64,000 bases of DNA from WHSW01 sp963781265 (lineage in GTDB: Bacteria > Actinomycetota > Thermoleophilia > Solirubrobacterales > 70-9). How positions within the stretch are numbered: position 1 is the stretch's first letter; each line of letters opens with the position of its first letter. The notes beneath the pieces were generated by a model. The model was not told the DNA's origin. It searched no databases and was given only the letters and a program-made list of their open reading frames with translations. The stretch lies in contig CAWAFH010000012.1 in assembly GCA_963781265.1 (NCBI GenBank), forward strand, positions 124,001-188,000. The letters are read 5' to 3'. Positions 36,701 through 42,633 of the stretch are shown one piece after another. The translations under genes were made by a program, and so were the position numbers.

Positions 36701-37093
36701 CGACAGCCCGGCGGCTTCGAGGGCCTGCTCGCGGGACTCGAACAAACGGAAGCGGACGACCTTCGAGTACTTCAGGTCATAGACGGCGAAGAAATCGCGC
36801 TCGATCCTGACACCGCTGCCCCGGCCCGTTCCAGCTTGGCGGAAGACAAGCACGACCGCATCGCCCGCATCGATGCAGTCGCTGGGCTCGATCTCGTAAT
36901 CGTCCCAGGGGGCGAGCCAGTCACGGAAGAACCGTCGCACTCCCTGGTGACCGTGGTAGACGCTTGCCGAGGGCAGCCCGCTCGCCGATGCGTCCCAGAC
37001 AATTTCCGGATCGAAGTACTCGCGCGTAACGTCTTCTCCTGCCGCGAAGCGCCGGATGAACTCCTTGACAATCTCCACGTTCTCCTGCGACAT
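36695..37093 (-). CDS. SnoaL/NTF2-like protein
   Basis: A 132-residue protein, MSQENVEIVKEFIRRFAAGE, with YFDPEIVWDASAS, a YHGHQGVRRFFRDWLAPWDDY helix, and a sheet ending RFRLFESREQALEAAGLSE. Its first 20 and last 24 bases are nearly identical to the gene at 35758-36162, consistent with a recent family expansion. A GATACT -10-like box at 37103-37108 lies nine bases ahead of the ATG, so it is probably leaderless. Function unknown. Confidence 0.82.
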   Translation of the reverse strand: MSQENVEIVKEFIRRFAAGEDVTREYFDPEIVWDASASGLPSASVYHGHQGVRRFFRDWLAPWDDYEIEPSDCIDAGDAVVLVFRQAGTGRGSGVRIERDFFAVYDLKYSKVVRFRLFESREQALEAAGLSE

Positions 37094-37102
37094 CGCCCGC
37101 CC

Positions 37103-37108
37103 AGTATC
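37103..37108 (-). promoter_or_regulatory. -10-like element for leaderless SnoaL-like gene
   Basis: GATACT nine bases upstream of the ATG at 37093; the flanking AGCGAGATACT is shared with the paralogue at 36162. Confidence 0.45.
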
Positions 37109-37131
37109 TCGCTATGGGCCGTGGCCTAGCT

Positions 37132-37155
37132 GAGTAGCGCTTCTCGTCCAAAGGG
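37132..37155 (+). repeat. Intergenic repeat, copy 4
   Basis: GAGTAGCGCTTCTCGTCC followed by AAAGGG. The left arm and loop match the consensus; the right arm is degenerate. Confidence 0.5.
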
Positions 37156-37246
37156 ACCGTTGGCGCCTTCGTCCGACGAGAATCTTGCACCTGCTACTGC
37201 GCCGTCGACTCACGCCGGACGGCGCAGCAGATCCAGGCGGGCGCGC

Positions 37247-37726
37247 TTACTTGTACTTGCCGGTGTAGTTGAAGGTGTAAATGAAGTCGGTGCCGAAGGT
37301 TCCGGTGAAAGTGCCCGTCAGCTTGTGGCCCTTATAGGCACCCGTACCCTTGGTCAGCTTGAAGGTGCCGTCGCTGATCGTTGCCGTCCCATCGGGGTTG
37401 AAGGTCTGGATTGCCTGACCGGTGCCGGTCAGCGAGCCCTTCGTCGTGAAGATGGTGATCTTGTCGGCTTTGACCAGGACCGAGCCCGGCGTGGGACCGC
37501 TCTCGGCCTGGACGACATAGACGATCGCTCCCCGTCCGAGGAGCTTGTCCTTGAGGTCGCCGGAGACATAGAGATCCGTGCCCTCTTGGTGATTGGCGCT
37601 GGCGTAGATGACGCCGCTGGTGCTCTTGGCGGGTTTGGCGCCGGCGACCGCCGGAACGCCGACGGCGACGGCCGCCACCAGCGACCAAAACAGCAGCCTC
37701 GTTACGCGAGATGGACGGACGGACAC
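37247..37726 (-). CDS. Secreted AOC/dirigent-like barrel protein
   Basis: A 159-residue protein from a GTG with GGAGG six bases upstream; the open frame to 37825 lacks a ribosome site. A signal peptide (LLFWSLVAAVAVGVPAVAGA) is followed by a beta-rich domain with SGVIYASANHQEGTD, GSLTGTGQAIQTF, FKLTKGTGAYKGHKLTG and a terminal FNYTGKYK. The G-T-G-x-Y-K-G turn is the signature shared with the barrels at 5179-6246 and 41679-42140. Possibly a ligand-binding or surface protein. Confidence 0.75.
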   Translation of the reverse strand: MSVRPSRVTRLLFWSLVAAVAVGVPAVAGAKPAKSTSGVIYASANHQEGTDLYVSGDLKDKLLGRGAIVYVVQAESGPTPGSVLVKADKITIFTTKGSLTGTGQAIQTFNPDGTATISDGTFKLTKGTGAYKGHKLTGTFTGTFGTDFIYTFNYTGKYK

Positions 37727-37871
37727 GGCGAACCTCCCTGTTCTGCTCGAGGCGTGAAGTCCAGAAGCGCGCCGCGAGAATGTTGCTTGTGCGCGCAACC
37801 TACGCCCGGCGGCGTCTTCCGTCAACGTCGCCCTCGTTAATGAGTGCGCCCCTCGGCGTCGAAGCGCCGTG

Positions 37872-37892
37872 GTAGTTCGTCCAAAGCGCTAC
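37872..37892 (+). repeat. Intergenic repeat, copy 5
   Basis: GTAGTTCGTCCAAAGCGCTAC. This is the right half of the consensus with a truncated left arm, 17 bases before the stop of the next SnoaL-like gene. Confidence 0.45.
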
Positions 37893-37908
37893 TTGGTTTG
37901 CGGCTCGC

Positions 37909-38319
37909 TCAGGCGTCGGAAGCGGGCCGCCTCAGCCCGGCCGCCTTCTTCGCCCGCCCCGGCGACGCGTAGCCGATCGCGGAGATGATCTTGCCGTTCC
38001 GCACGGTGACGATCGAGCCGAAGGGCCCGTCGACCTCGATCCCGGTGAGGCGGAAGCGACCGACGACGTGCTGGCCGGTGACGACGCGCTCGTCATCGAC
38101 GCTGGTCGCCTCCTTGAGCTCCAGGTGGATGTCCTCGAACGCCTCGGCGAAGTCGGCCCACCATTGGCGAAGGCCCGCGTGGCCGTGGTAGGGCCCGCGG
38201 ATCGGCGATTCGTCCCAGTTTCGGATAAGGATCTCCTCGTCGCAGATCTCCGGCGACAGCTCGCCTCGTTGAAGGCCCTCGAACCAGCGCCACACCAGGT
38301 CGACATTCGCATCAGACAT
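37909..38319 (-). CDS. SnoaL/NTF2-like protein
   Basis: A 136-residue protein starting MSDANVDLVWRWFEGLQRGE. It has YHGHAGLRQWWADFAEAFEDIHLEL and a beta sheet with VVTGQHVVGRFRLTGIEVDGPFGSIVTVRNGKI. That is the typical SnoaL-like order, more divergent than the other two copies. CATACT lies seven bases upstream of the ATG with no ribosome site. The YHGH helix start is shared with the gene at 36695. Substrate unknown. Confidence 0.82.
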   Translation of the reverse strand: MSDANVDLVWRWFEGLQRGELSPEICDEEILIRNWDESPIRGPYHGHAGLRQWWADFAEAFEDIHLELKEATSVDDERVVTGQHVVGRFRLTGIEVDGPFGSIVTVRNGKIISAIGYASPGRAKKAAGLRRPASDA

Positions 38320-38340
38320 CGGCACGAGTATGTCGCGCCG

Positions 38341-38368
38341 CGTTGCGCTTCTCGTCCGAAGCGCAACG
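38341..38368 (+). repeat. Intergenic repeat, copy 6 (perfect hairpin)
   Basis: Arms of 11 bases (CGTTGCGCTTC and GAAGCGCAACG) flank a six-base loop TCGTCC. It is the cleanest hairpin of the family, located between a SnoaL-like start and the stop of the TauE-like gene. Confidence 0.65.
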
Positions 38369-38378
38369 TGTCCGACTA

Positions 38379-39152
38379 CTACGTCAGCGCGAGCACCGCG
38401 TAGCGGACCCCGAGGGCCAGCGCGAGCAATCCGAGCCCGCGGCGCAGGGCAACCTCGGGCACGCGACGCTGCAGGCCCGCGCCGATGAAGCCGCCTACCA
38501 GCCCGCCGAGTCCGAGCCCGAGCCCGACCACCCAGTCGGGCGCGATGTCGCCCGAGCCGCCCACCGACAACACGGCGTAGGTGGCGACGCCCGCGACCGA
38601 GGTGAAGAAGGTCGCTGTCAGCGCAGCCGGTGCAACCTCCACCACGGTGAACCCCAAGCCGACGAGGATCGGCCCGAGGATCGACCCGCCGCCGATTCCG
38701 TAGATTCCGCCGATCGTTCCGACGACCAACGACAGGCCGAGGATCACGCGGCGGTGGTCGCGCTCATTCGGCCGCGACGGCGCGGGTTGACCGAGGACGA
38801 GCCACCCACCGAGGGGAATGAGGACGGCCGCGATCACTGCGAGAAACGCCTCTGGCCCCGACAGCCACTCGACGCGTATCACCGCACCCGCGACGACTCC
38901 CGGGAGCGTCCCGAGCACTAGCAGGCGCACGAGGGGACCGCCAAGCTGGCCTTGGCGGCGAAAGCGAAGCAACGCCCCGGGGATCGCGATCAGGTTGTAG
39001 AGCAGGTTGGTCGGTGTGACCGCTGGATTGGGCGTGTGCAGGATGCTGACTTGAACCGGGACCAGGAACACGGCCCCGGAAACACCGACCGGCGTCGAGA
39101 CGGCCGCGAGGACGAGCGCGATCGCCGCGCCGAGGAGGGCGTCGTCCAACAT
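38379..39152 (-). CDS. TauE/SafE family membrane transporter
   Basis: A 257-residue protein with about eight TM segments. The first half has GVSGAVFLVPVQVSIL and PTNLLYNLIAIPGALLRFRR; the second half repeats the fold with GIGGGSILGPILVGLGF and TFFTSVAGVATY. The glycine-rich GxGGG and PTN-LLYN motifs are typical of the TauE/SafE family, proposed exporters of sulfite or organosulfonates. Two sulfatases are encoded elsewhere in the window, but there is no direct link. Confidence 0.87.
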   Translation of the reverse strand: MLDDALLGAAIALVLAAVSTPVGVSGAVFLVPVQVSILHTPNPAVTPTNLLYNLIAIPGALLRFRRQGQLGGPLVRLLVLGTLPGVVAGAVIRVEWLSGPEAFLAVIAAVLIPLGGWLVLGQPAPSRPNERDHRRVILGLSLVVGTIGGIYGIGGGSILGPILVGLGFTVVEVAPAALTATFFTSVAGVATYAVLSVGGSGDIAPDWVVGLGLGLGGLVGGFIGAGLQRRVPEVALRRGLGLLALALGVRYAVLALT

Positions 39153-39347
39153 CGGGGAAGGCTATGCGCCGCGACGGTCTGTCGCTCAGCGATCTCTACC
39201 GCTCCCCATGCAAAGGGGACATGCCTCGCCACTGCGAGAGCTGTGTGCCACTCGGCGGCCTTCCGTCGCAGAGACTTCGCAGCTCACCCTCCCCAATGCC
39301 GAGAAGATCCCTAGCGCAAGGCCGAACGGTGGTCTACGGTTGTGGCG

Positions 39348-39566
39348 ATGCGAAGTCCTGGGCGCACTTGGCGTTTGGGCTCGGCGGTGAAGGTGTCGCT
39401 CGTGCTCTTGGTCGTCTTCCTTGTCTTGGGGCTGGTGCTCAATGGTCTTGCGAGCACCCTCGCGTGGGTTCTGTTCGTACTCGTGATCGCATACCTCATC
39501 GGCCCCGCGATCTCCCCGCGGACATCTACCTGGGACGGCCCGTACAAAGACCGCCGGCTTCACTAA
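39348..39566 (+). CDS. Small membrane protein
   Basis: A 72-residue protein. A basic start MRSPGRTWRLG is followed by two adjacent hydrophobic segments (VKVSLVLLVVFLVLGLVLNG and TLAWVLFVLVIAYLIG) and a short polar tail. It likely forms a membrane hairpin. Nothing further can be said of its function. The 195 bases upstream contain a short sequence (CCATGCAAAGGGGACATG near 39208) related to the head of the intergenic repeat. Confidence 0.55.
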   Translation: MRSPGRTWRLGSAVKVSLVLLVVFLVLGLVLNGLASTLAWVLFVLVIAYLIGPAISPRTSTWDGPYKDRRLH

Positions 39567-39883
39567 GGGTCCCAGACGGCGTTTGATTGAGCGACCGCTT
39601 CTGCGTGGAGGCCTGGGCTTAACGACTTTGCACGCAACGTCGCTCGTCGTCCAAAGCGGCACTCAGGAGTCCGTCCCGCGGTCGAGACTCCCGGATTCAC
39701 GCTGAAAGCGGAGCCCGGGCGGCGTGCGCCGATTGCGAAGACCGTCGCGGTGGGAGTACTCCGGCGCACTGAACCGACAGGAGGTACGGCCTGATGGCTG
39801 ATCCGAAGCGCGTGTCGAGAGGCATATCGAGGCGTCACGCACACGTCGCGCGTCGGCCATGCGGAGTGTGCCTTTCGCCCTGG
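39567..39883. other. Intergenic stretch; possible alternative small ORF
   Basis: No convincing gene. It holds repeat copy 7. A plus-strand frame at 39794-40006 has a GGAGG nine bases before its ATG (MADPKRVSRG), but its basic, Cys/Leu-rich product has no recognisable features and it runs antisense to the better candidate at 39884-40213. Confidence 0.4.
39641..39664 (+). repeat. Intergenic repeat, copy 7
   Basis: CGCTCGTCGTCCAAAGCGGC followed by ACTC, a degenerate copy with conserved loop GTCC and tail ACTC. Confidence 0.45.
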
Positions 39884-40213
39884 CTAAGGCGTTTCACCTT
39901 TTCGACCCTCAAGCGCTTTTCCCATCTGAGGAAACCGCTCGAGCGACTTTCGTACCTCTGCCACGCTCGGGCAGTGCTGGCCCGCGATGCGGATGCCTCC
40001 GGGTGAGCGACCCACCGCTTCGAAAGCTCGAGCGATCGACGGGCAGTCCGCAGCCGACTGAAGCGGGATCGGATGTTGTTCGGCGCGCTGGCGGAGCTCT
40101 TCGAGACGGTCGGCTTCCGCTTGCGTCCGCTCGACTGTGTCCGAAATGACCGCGCCATAGTCGAGCCGCTTGATCTCGCCGCCGTCAGCGTCGAAGCGCG
40201 CCCTGCGTTGCAT
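39884..40213 (-). CDS. Hypothetical protein, possible mobile-element remnant
   Basis: A 109-residue frame. A helical charged start (GEIKRLDYGAVISDTVERTQ, AEADRLEELRQRAEQHP) is followed by ADCPSIARAFEAVGRSPGGIR and PSVAEVRKSLERFPQMGKAL. Third codon positions are mostly G or C, and the amino-acid balance looks like a real protein. No family recognised and no clear ribosome site, so it may be the tail of a larger decayed gene. Confidence 0.45.
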   Translation of the reverse strand: MQRRARFDADGGEIKRLDYGAVISDTVERTQAEADRLEELRQRAEQHPIPLQSAADCPSIARAFEAVGRSPGGIRIAGQHCPSVAEVRKSLERFPQMGKALEGRKGETP

Positions 40214-40254
40214 GGACGTCGACCTCGGCCGGTCCGAGCTCGATCGGCGCCATT

Positions 40255-40268
40255 GTAGCTGCTACGCT
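40255..40268 (+). promoter_or_regulatory. Toxin-antitoxin operator and -10
   Basis: The odd palindrome GTAGCTGCTAC (40255-40265) overlaps a TACGCT -10-like hexamer (40263-40268). The antitoxin ATG is seven bases further on, so the transcript may be leaderless and the antitoxin could autorepress here. GCTACAT recurs just inside the gene. Confidence 0.45.
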
Positions 40269-40275
40269 TCCCGCC

Positions 40276-40551
40276 ATGACGCTACATGCGAAAGACGACC
40301 AGGTCGGCGTCCGCGAGCTGCACGACCGGCTCAGCGAATACCTCGATCGCGTCCAGCGGGGATCCGCCGTCGTCGTGACGCGCCGTGGTCAGCCGATCGC
40401 GCGTCTGTCCTCGGTCGAGGGCGACGACGCGCTCGAGGACCTCGTCCGACGCGGGCTGGTCACGGCGCCGAAAGCGTCGCGGCGGGCGAAGCGGCCGCGG
40501 GTGAAGTCGCGAGGTTCGGTTTCGGATCTCGTCGCCGAGCAGCGACGCTGA
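40276..40551 (+). CDS. Phd/YefM-type antitoxin
   Basis: A 91-residue protein. VGVRELHDRLSEYLDRVQRGSAVVVTRRGQPIARL is the typical Phd/YefM dimerisation and DNA-binding fold (here residues about 11-45). A flexible basic C-terminus (ASRRAKRPRVKSRG) ends in an SVSDLVAEQRR helix that would wrap around the toxin. Its TGA overlaps the proposed CTG start of the toxin (CTGA), so antitoxin and toxin are translationally coupled. It neutralises the PIN-domain nuclease next to it. Confidence 0.88.
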   Translation: MTLHAKDDQVGVRELHDRLSEYLDRVQRGSAVVVTRRGQPIARLSSVEGDDALEDLVRRGLVTAPKASRRAKRPRVKSRGSVSDLVAEQRR

Positions 40552-40967
40552 ACCTCTACTTCGACACCTCGGCGCTGATCAAGCTGGTCGTCGCCGAGGA
40601 CGGTTCCGAGCTTGCATCGGAGATCTGGGACACAGGGCACCCGGCGGCATCGAGCATCCTCGCCTACCCCGAGGGACGCGCCGCCCTCGCCGCCGCCCAG
40701 CGTGGTGGCCGGCTCACGGCGGCGGCTCACGCCAAGGCGGTCGAGGACTTCGAGGTGATCCAGGATGAGCTTGTCCTGGTCGGGGTCGACGCGCCCCTTG
40801 CCCGGGAGGCCGGCGATCTGGCCGAGCAGCTCGGCCTGCGGGGTTACGACGCGGTCCATCTCGCCAGCGCGCTCGCGCTTGGCGAGCCGACCACCGTGGT
40901 CACCTGGGACGACGAGCTTCGCCGCGCCGCGGCCGGCGCCGGATGCGCGACCGCACCGGCGACTTGA
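40548..40967 (+). CDS. vapC: VapC-type PIN domain toxin, probable CTG start
   Basis: About 139 residues. PIN ribonuclease motifs: first acidic residue in YFDTSALIKLV, Glu in SSILAYPEGRAAL, Asp in RGYDAVHLASAL, and last Asp in VVTWDDELRRAA. VapC toxins cleave tRNA or rRNA. No ATG, GTG or TTG lies near the N-terminus. CTG at 40548 gives the canonical (M)NLYFDTSALIK and overlaps the antitoxin stop by three bases. The frame upstream is a shadow of the antitoxin gene. Confidence 0.85.
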   Translation: MNLYFDTSALIKLVVAEDGSELASEIWDTGHPAASSILAYPEGRAALAAAQRGGRLTAAAHAKAVEDFEVIQDELVLVGVDAPLAREAGDLAEQLGLRGYDAVHLASALALGEPTTVVTWDDELRRAAAGAGCATAPAT

Positions 40968-41150
40968 GTGGCCCGTGGGCCAATGGTGGGCCAATGAACC
41001 ACCGCTTAGGCGACGCGAGGCGACCCCAAGAAGGGCTTGAACAAGCTTTAGTTCGCTTGCTTGGTGATCAGGCGCTTAACCGGCGGAATAAGCACCTCAT
41101 AAGCGGCCGCACCTAGGTTCGGCGCGTTCCACACAAGGAGGACGTGTCAC

Positions 41151-41549
41151 ATGAGATCACGCATGATCATCGTCGCGACGGGCGCGATTTTGGCTCTCGC
41201 CGGATCGAGCATCGCAGTCGGAAGCACCACCGAGCGCAGGGTCGCCGCGCCGCCGGCCGCCCACGCTGCGCAGCAGCTGCCGAAGTCGCTCACCAAGGTC
41301 CAGCGGGCGGCCGCCGAGACGGCGCGGGCTAGGGTCAGGTGCGGTTCCATCCAATGTGTCAACGGGGCCCTCACCGCACTGGCAAGGGCGTTCCGCAACC
41401 TGAGCGGATGCATGTCGTTCATCAACGTCGCCCGCTATCCGGGTTACCTCTATTCGAACGACGGGGGCGCAACGACGTTCACCACGACCGGATTCGACGA
41501 GGCGCAGCCGGGCGAGGCGGCCACCAAGGTGGTCATCCTCACCTGCTGA
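41151..41549 (+). CDS. Small secreted Cys-containing protein
   Basis: A 132-residue protein with an AAGGAGG ribosome site nine bases before the ATG, the best such site in this part of the window. A signal peptide (IIVATGAILALAGSSIAVGS) is followed by an Ala/Arg-rich helical region and a domain with four Cys (VRCGSIQC, SGCMSF, VILTC) and ARYPGYLYSNDGG. Probably a disulfide-stabilised extracellular protein. A strong hairpin follows the stop. No family recognised. Confidence 0.75.
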   Translation: MRSRMIIVATGAILALAGSSIAVGSTTERRVAAPPAAHAAQQLPKSLTKVQRAAAETARARVRCGSIQCVNGALTALARAFRNLSGCMSFINVARYPGYLYSNDGGATTFTTTGFDEAQPGEAATKVVILTC

Positions 41550-41576
41550 GCCCCGCCGGGACCACGCCGATCCGCA

Positions 41577-41600
41577 GAGACCCCGCTCCGGCGGGGTCTC
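41577..41600 (+). terminator. Hairpin terminator
   Basis: A perfect 10-bp stem, GAGACCCCGC/GCGGGGTCTC, with tetraloop TCCG, 28 bases after the stop of the secreted-protein gene. No U-tract follows, as is common in high-GC actinobacteria. Confidence 0.65.
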
Positions 41601-41626
41601 GTCGTCCACCAGACCTCATCCCCCTC

Positions 41627-41664
41627 GGCCAACGGCCGCGCTGCGTGCAGCGCGGCCGTTGGCC
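41627..41664. terminator. Long perfect hairpin, bidirectional terminator
   Basis: Arms of 18 bases (GGCCAACGGCCGCGCTGC and its exact complement) separated by only GT. It lies between convergent genes (stops at 41549 and 41679), so it can end transcription from both sides. Confidence 0.7.
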
Positions 41665-41678
41665 TCAGTCCGCTCCGA

Positions 41679-42140
41679 TCAGCCGATCACATGGAAGATG
41701 AAGTCGAACTTCGTTCCTGCGGCGTTGTGGAACTTGAGCTCCATCTCGCCACGCGCGTTTCGGTACTTGCCCGTGCCTCCGGTGATCGCGAGGACGCTGT
41801 CACCGGTGTCTGAGAACGGACCCTGGACCGTGATCTGCCCGTTTGACAGGAACGTGGTCCAGCTGCACTCCCATGACTCGCCCACGACCATGCGGACACA
41901 GGACCCTTGATCGGTGCCGACCTGCTTCTTGTCGGCGCTGTTGAACACCTCGTTCGCGAACGTGAGGATGTTCCCGACGTCGTCGCCCGCCGTTCCATTG
42001 GTGACGACGTCGGTGGTCGCGTGTTCGACCACCCGGATCGTCTTACCTCCCTTGGAACCGCCGGGACCCGCGCTCGCGCCCACGACGAGCACGAGTATCA
42101 CCGAGGCCGCCAAGAGCGCGATTGCGATCAACCGCTTCAT
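41679..42140 (-). CDS. Secreted dirigent/AOC-like barrel protein
   Basis: A 153-residue protein. A signal peptide (LIAIALLAASVILVLVVGASA) is followed by a Gly/Ser linker and a beta barrel with RVVEHATTDVVTNG, VGNILTFANEVFN, SCVRMVVGESWECSW (Cys pair), FSDTGDSVLAITGGTGKYRNARG and a final FDFIFHVIG. The I-T-G-G-T-G-K-Y-x-N-A-x-G motif is the strongest match in this window to dirigent/allene-oxide-cyclase-type barrels. AAGGAGG precedes the ATG. Role unknown; plant relatives steer radical coupling or cyclisation of small molecules. Confidence 0.8.
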   Translation of the reverse strand: MKRLIAIALLAASVILVLVVGASAGPGGSKGGKTIRVVEHATTDVVTNGTAGDDVGNILTFANEVFNSADKKQVGTDQGSCVRMVVGESWECSWTTFLSNGQITVQGPFSDTGDSVLAITGGTGKYRNARGEMELKFHNAAGTKFDFIFHVIG

Positions 42141-42633
42141 TTCCGCCTCCTTCTTCGAGCCGGCCAGGACCTATCTGTTGGAGAGAGGGGCGACCTCCTG
42201 GGTCCGGCGTGCGTTCAGCCGCGCAGCGGCTTGGACACTCCCCTGGGGGAATGCCTCGACGCTATCGCCTTCTCGGGTCTCTTGGTGGCGCTGTTGCAAA
42301 AGACCGCACGCCCGGCTCTCGTTAACGGGATGACGGGGGGCGGACCGTGAAACACGCAGCATCGGAGGTATCGGTCCGTCCCCCGCGCCAAACCTCAGCG
42401 GCACGACCGGGCGAGCGCGGCCCGTACCAAGAAAGTGCCGGATACCTTGCCTGGACGTGCGCCGGCTGCCTATGATCGCCCCGTGCGCATCGGGCGACGT
42501 ACGGCGCCCCGATGCGGAACAAATGCGGCCGCGCCAGGCCGACCCCCCAAGAGAGGCCAGCGCGGCCGCTTGACCCTTGCCCAGCCGCGCGCGGTCACTC
42601 GGCCGCCTCGATCACTCGCGCGGCAGCCAGTGC
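42141..42633. other. Intergenic stretch without recognisable gene
   Basis: About 490 bases between the barrel protein gene and the patatin gene. Short frames on both strands show no family features. It probably contains the promoter of the barrel protein gene and marks the edge between the sparse accessory region and the TIR/patatin cluster. Confidence 0.5.
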
